From Candidatus Shapirobacteria bacterium UBA4809 (GTDB taxonomy: Bacteria; Patescibacteriota; Microgenomatia; UBA12405), in NCBI GenBank assembly GCA_002402535.1, contig DHGB01000002.1:4058-11497 (forward strand): a DNA stretch of 7,440 nt. The letters are read 5' to 3'. A program made the position numbers and the translations under genes. Below are positions 5,223 through 7,440 of the stretch, piece by piece (position 1 is the stretch's first letter; each line of letters opens with the position of its first letter). The notes beneath the pieces are model-generated. The model saw only the letters and a list, made by a program, of their open reading frames with translations, ran no database searches and was not told the origin of the DNA.

Positions 5223-6212
5223 TTATACTATCACTCGTCCTCGTGGTGTCCTCTTAACCAGTCCCTTTTTCATTAAAAATGGTTCATAAACATCAGTAAT
5301 CGTCTCCACGTCTTCGGTCAGCGCCGCCGCAATATTCTCGACTCCTACCGGTCCCCCACCATACTCCCTTTTAACTACCTCCAAATACTTCCTATCTGCA
5401 TCAGATAAACCCAGTTCATCTACCCCGAGTTTTTCTAGAGCTATCTTTGCCTCAGTTATCGTTATCAAACCATCATTATTAATCTGAGCATAATCTCTCA
5501 CTCGTTTAAGCAATCTATTGGCAATTCTAGGCGTTCCTCTCGACCTTTTGGCAATTTCCTCCGCTGCTTCTTTCTCAATTTTAACCTTTAGATACTCCGC
5601 CGTTCTCATAATAATTTCCGATAAATTTTTATCTTCATAAAAATCTATCTGCTGCACGATTCCAAAGCGGTCTCTCATCGGTCCGGAAATTAAACCAATT
5701 CTAGTAGTTGCCCCAACTATCGTAAATTTCTGTAATTTTAGTCTAACCGATCTGGCTGATGGTCCCTTTCCCAAAACTATATCCAAAACATAATCCTCCA
5801 TTGCACTGTATAAAGTTTCTTCCACAATTTTATTCAGACGGTGAATTTCATCGATAAAAAGCAAATCGCCTTTTTTAAGAGAGGTTAAAATTGAAGCCAA
5901 ATCTCCAGCTCTGGTTAAAGCCGGTCCGGAAGTAATTTTTATATTTGTCCCCATTTCCGCCGCCAGTAGCATCGCCAGGGTTGTTTTTCCAAGGCCCGGT
6001 GGACCATAAAACAAAATATGGTCAAGAGCCTCTCCTCTTTCTCTAGCCGCTTCAATAAACACTTCCAGCTGATCCTTTAGTCTTCTTTGTCCAATAAACT
6101 CCCCTAGTTTTTTTGGTCGCAGCGACAGCTCAATTTCCTTATCTTCCTTGCCCGCCGTAGCATCTGTGAAGGAGGGAATTTTTAATTTTGGATCTAAATT
6201 TTTATCCGTCAT
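5223..6212 (-). CDS. ruvB: Holliday junction branch migration ATPase RuvB
   Basis: RuvB is the hexameric motor that, loaded by RuvA, pumps DNA through Holliday junctions during recombination and fork repair. The protein has 329 residues, close to the usual 330-340. The AAA+ domain has [12 protein letters not shown] (31-42), Walker A GPPGLGKT (70-77), Walker B LLFIDEIH (117-124), sensor 1 with the arginine-finger region GATTR (167-171), and the sensor 2 RGTPR (225-229). The C-terminal winged helix contains GGGPVG (285-290), DVYEPFL and the ending RTPRGRVIV. The ATG directly follows the ruvA stop with no gap, so the two are probably translationally coupled. It is the last gene of the ruvC-ruvA-ruvB run. 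Confidence 0.97.
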   Translation of the reverse strand: MTDKNLDPKLKIPSFTDATAGKEDKEIELSLRPKKLGEFIGQRRLKDQLEVFIEAARERGEALDHILFYGPPGLGKTTLAMLLAAEMGTNIKITSGPALTRAGDLASILTSLKKGDLLFIDEIHRLNKIVEETLYSAMEDYVLDIVLGKGPSARSVRLKLQKFTIVGATTRIGLISGPMRDRFGIVQQIDFYEDKNLSEIIMRTAEYLKVKIEKEAAEEIAKRSRGTPRIANRLLKRVRDYAQINNDGLITITEAKIALEKLGVDELGLSDADRKYLEVVKREYGGGPVGVENIAAALTEDVETITDVYEPFLMKKGLVKRTPRGRVIV

Positions 6213-6779
6213 TTATCTACCTAAATTTTGCAAACACCAACTAACCTTATCTTCTAATATATCTATATCTTTTGGCATTTTTTTAATCACGTTTTCAATT
6301 TCTTTTCTTTCAAATCCTAACTGTCTCAGGCTCAAAACCACATCATCCTCAAATAGTGGCAAATCCTCTTTTAAATTTAATTCTCCCAGTCCCCCTATTT
6401 TTGATTTTAAATCAACAATAATTCTCTGGGCTGTCTTTTTGCCTACTCCCTTTATTTTTTCAAAAAATGAGGTATCTGCCTCTCCTATTGCCTTAATTAC
6501 TTCTATCCCCCGGCACTGCTCCAAAATCTGGGCCGCCGATTTGGGTCCAACTCCAGAGACAGTAATTAGCATTTTAAATAAATCGAGATCTTCAAAATTT
6601 TCAAAACCATAAAGAGCCAGATCATTTTCCGATACCGCCAAAAAAGTATAGATCTTAATTTCTTGTCCTTCACTATAGTTTTTCCTCCCAACCCATATCA
6701 AATAACCCACTCCACCTACCTCAACTTCAATATAATTTCCCGAAATTCGGTTAACTCTTCCTTTTAAGCTGGAAATCAT
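6213..6779 (-). CDS. ruvA: Holliday junction DNA-binding protein RuvA
   Basis: RuvA tetramers hold the Holliday junction in a square-planar form and load RuvB rings. The protein has 188 residues, slightly short of the usual 190-205. Domain I (1-62, OB fold) has the family start MISSLKG and EVGGVGYLIWV, then ALYGFE. Domain II carries two helix-hairpin-helix motifs, GVGPKSA (76-82) and GVGKKTAQRI (111-120), which contact DNA. After an acidic linker (about 126-145), domain III (about 146-188, VVLSLRQLGFERKEIENVI) is the RuvB-binding module. It starts 18 bases after the ruvC stop with only a weak GATGAG-type ribosome binding site, and it runs directly into ruvB. Confidence 0.96.
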   Translation of the reverse strand: MISSLKGRVNRISGNYIEVEVGGVGYLIWVGRKNYSEGQEIKIYTFLAVSENDLALYGFENFEDLDLFKMLITVSGVGPKSAAQILEQCRGIEVIKAIGEADTSFFEKIKGVGKKTAQRIIVDLKSKIGGLGELNLKEDLPLFEDDVVLSLRQLGFERKEIENVIKKMPKDIDILEDKVSWCLQNLGR

Positions 6780-6797
6780 AACTCATCTTAACACAGC

Positions 6798-7283
6798 TCA
6801 ACTCCGAACAAAAGCCGAAGTAAACCCATGTGTCAGCGCTGCCGCTACTGCGTCCGAAGCATGACCGGGTGATATTGGTTTCTCAAGATTCAAACAATCC
6901 CTTACCATCAATTCCACCTGCTCCTTTTCCGCCCTCCCATAGCCTACCAAAGCTATTTTTATTTGGAGTGGTGTATATTCAAAAACTGGCTTTTTCAAAT
7001 TTTTTGCCGCCACCTTAATAACCCCAATCGCCTCGGCTACCTTTAAAGCACTCTTGGCATTTTTAGCAAAAAACATTGACTCCACGGCCACCTCTCCCAC
7101 TTTATATTTTATAATAATTTTTTGAATTTCCTCAAAAATCTTCTCCAATCTCTCTTCACTTTTATCCTTTTTATCGGTTAAAATTACCCCACAATCAATT
7201 AACTGATAGCTGTTAATTGAAGATTGAAGATTGATTATCCCCCACCCTGTATTCTCCAGTCCCGGATCAATTCCCAGTATCAT
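6798..7283 (-). CDS. ruvC: Crossover junction endodeoxyribonuclease RuvC
   Basis: RuvC is a dimeric RNase H-fold nuclease that resolves Holliday junctions by paired nicks. The protein has 161 residues, slightly shorter than the usual 165-175 at the C-terminus. All four acidic or metal-site residues can be placed: D6 (GIDPG), E68 (VAVES), H141 and D144 (PGHASDAVAAAL). SMFFAKNAKSALKVAEAIGV and YTPLQIKIALVGYGRAEKEQV are typical family segments. GGAGG 6 bases before the ATG supports the start. The start lies inside the end of the preceding gene (17-base overlap), suggesting coupled translation. Residues about 16-31 are encoded by an AT-rich palindromic repeat in the first beta-hairpin. Confidence 0.96.
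   Translation of the reverse strand: MILGIDPGLENTGWGIINLQSSINSYQLIDCGVILTDKKDKSEERLEKIFEEIQKIIIKYKVGEVAVESMFFAKNAKSALKVAEAIGVIKVAAKNLKKPVFEYTPLQIKIALVGYGRAEKEQVELMVRDCLNLEKPISPGHASDAVAAALTHGFTSAFVRS
7192..7239. repeat. In-frame AT-rich palindromic repeat within ruvC
   Basis: TCAATTAAC (7195-7203) and GTTAATTGA (7212-7220) form perfect 9-bp arms around an 8-base loop. They continue into tandem heptamers ATTGAAG (7216-7222 and 7223-7229) and ATTGATT. On the coding strand it reads in frame as about NLQSSINSYQLID, in the hairpin after the first catalytic strand. The minus-strand core CAATCTTCAATTA...TATCAGTTAATTG resembles the repeat in manC. Confidence 0.65.
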
Positions 7284-7440
7284 CGCTTTCCTCCACTACT
7301 TTTCTTTCAATTTTATCTTTTGTAATCATCAACTCAGTATAACGGGAACTTTGAAGATTATCGAGCCGAGAGATAGCCCCAACGATATCGGTTCTAATCC
7401 CCTCCAGCTCGTATGAAGTACTGTAATGCAAATCCGCCGC
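7267..7440 (-). CDS. C-terminal part of an unidentified protein upstream of ruvC
   Basis: On the minus strand one frame stays open from the window edge to a TGA at 7267-7269, giving the last 57 residues. The other two minus frames are closed by stops. The visible tail is hydrophilic and charged. IRTDIVGAISRLDNL shows hydrophobic spacing of 3 and 4, suggesting an amphipathic helix or short coiled coil. It ends in the acidic EESDDTGN. It overlaps the ruvC start by 17 bases, a tight operon arrangement. I do not recognise the family. It does not look like the end of YebC, a common ruvC neighbour. The frame supports a real gene, but the fragment is too short for a function. Confidence 0.65.
   Translation of the reverse strand, partial: AADLHYSTSYELEGIRTDIVGAISRLDNLQSSRYTELMITKDKIERKVVEESDDTGN

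Noticed and set aside
6148..6612. A 154-codon open frame on the plus strand opposite ruvA and the start of ruvB
   Set aside because: It is antisense to two intact, recognised genes, has a Ser/Phe/Ile-rich composition typical of reverse-complement frames, and shows no family motif.

Overview
This is an AT-rich bacterial chromosome segment made mostly of housekeeping genes. Gene spacing is very tight: ruvA and ruvB abut, ruvC overlaps the gene before it, and ldh and manC are 2 bases apart. Several genes lack a clear Shine-Dalgarno sequence, PyrG is divergent, and the transposase is of the REP-associated type. Together these suggest a small-genome lineage, most likely the Candidate Phyla Radiation (Patescibacteria). 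That placement is inferred from memory of such genomes and was not tested.

Left part (1-2690). rplL, for ribosomal stalk protein L7/L12, reads rightward. It converges on pyrG (CTP synthase, minus strand) across a hairpin that can terminate both transcripts. Upstream of pyrG, on the same strand, lies a REP-associated (IS200-like, Y1 HUH) transposase. Its native ATG is separated from the rest of its frame by one missing base in an A-run. Two 7-bp-arm palindromes lie in frame inside its coding sequence.

Middle (2693-5220). manC (GDP-mannose synthesis) and a D-2-hydroxyacid dehydrogenase form a leftward two-gene unit. A divergent promoter region separates them from a small rightward helix-turn-helix gene. 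That gene has highly-expressed-style codon use, a good ribosome binding site and promoter-like hexamers. It is followed by a long REP-like hairpin and then a classic terminator.

Right part (5223-7440). A leftward cluster runs unknown gene (cut by the window edge) - ruvC - ruvA - ruvB. It encodes the complete Holliday-junction branch migration and resolution machinery.

The most interesting layer is the short repeats rather than the genes. Four GC-rich or mixed palindromes (two inside the transposase, one after the HTH gene, one as the rplL terminator) resemble REP-type elements. Separately, an AT-rich motif with a shared core lies in frame inside both manC and ruvC, in places where the proteins are expected to have tolerant loops. 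This recalls the in-frame palindromic elements of Rickettsia. No CRISPR array, tRNA, rRNA or prophage was seen, and there is no gene-free stretch above 300 bases.
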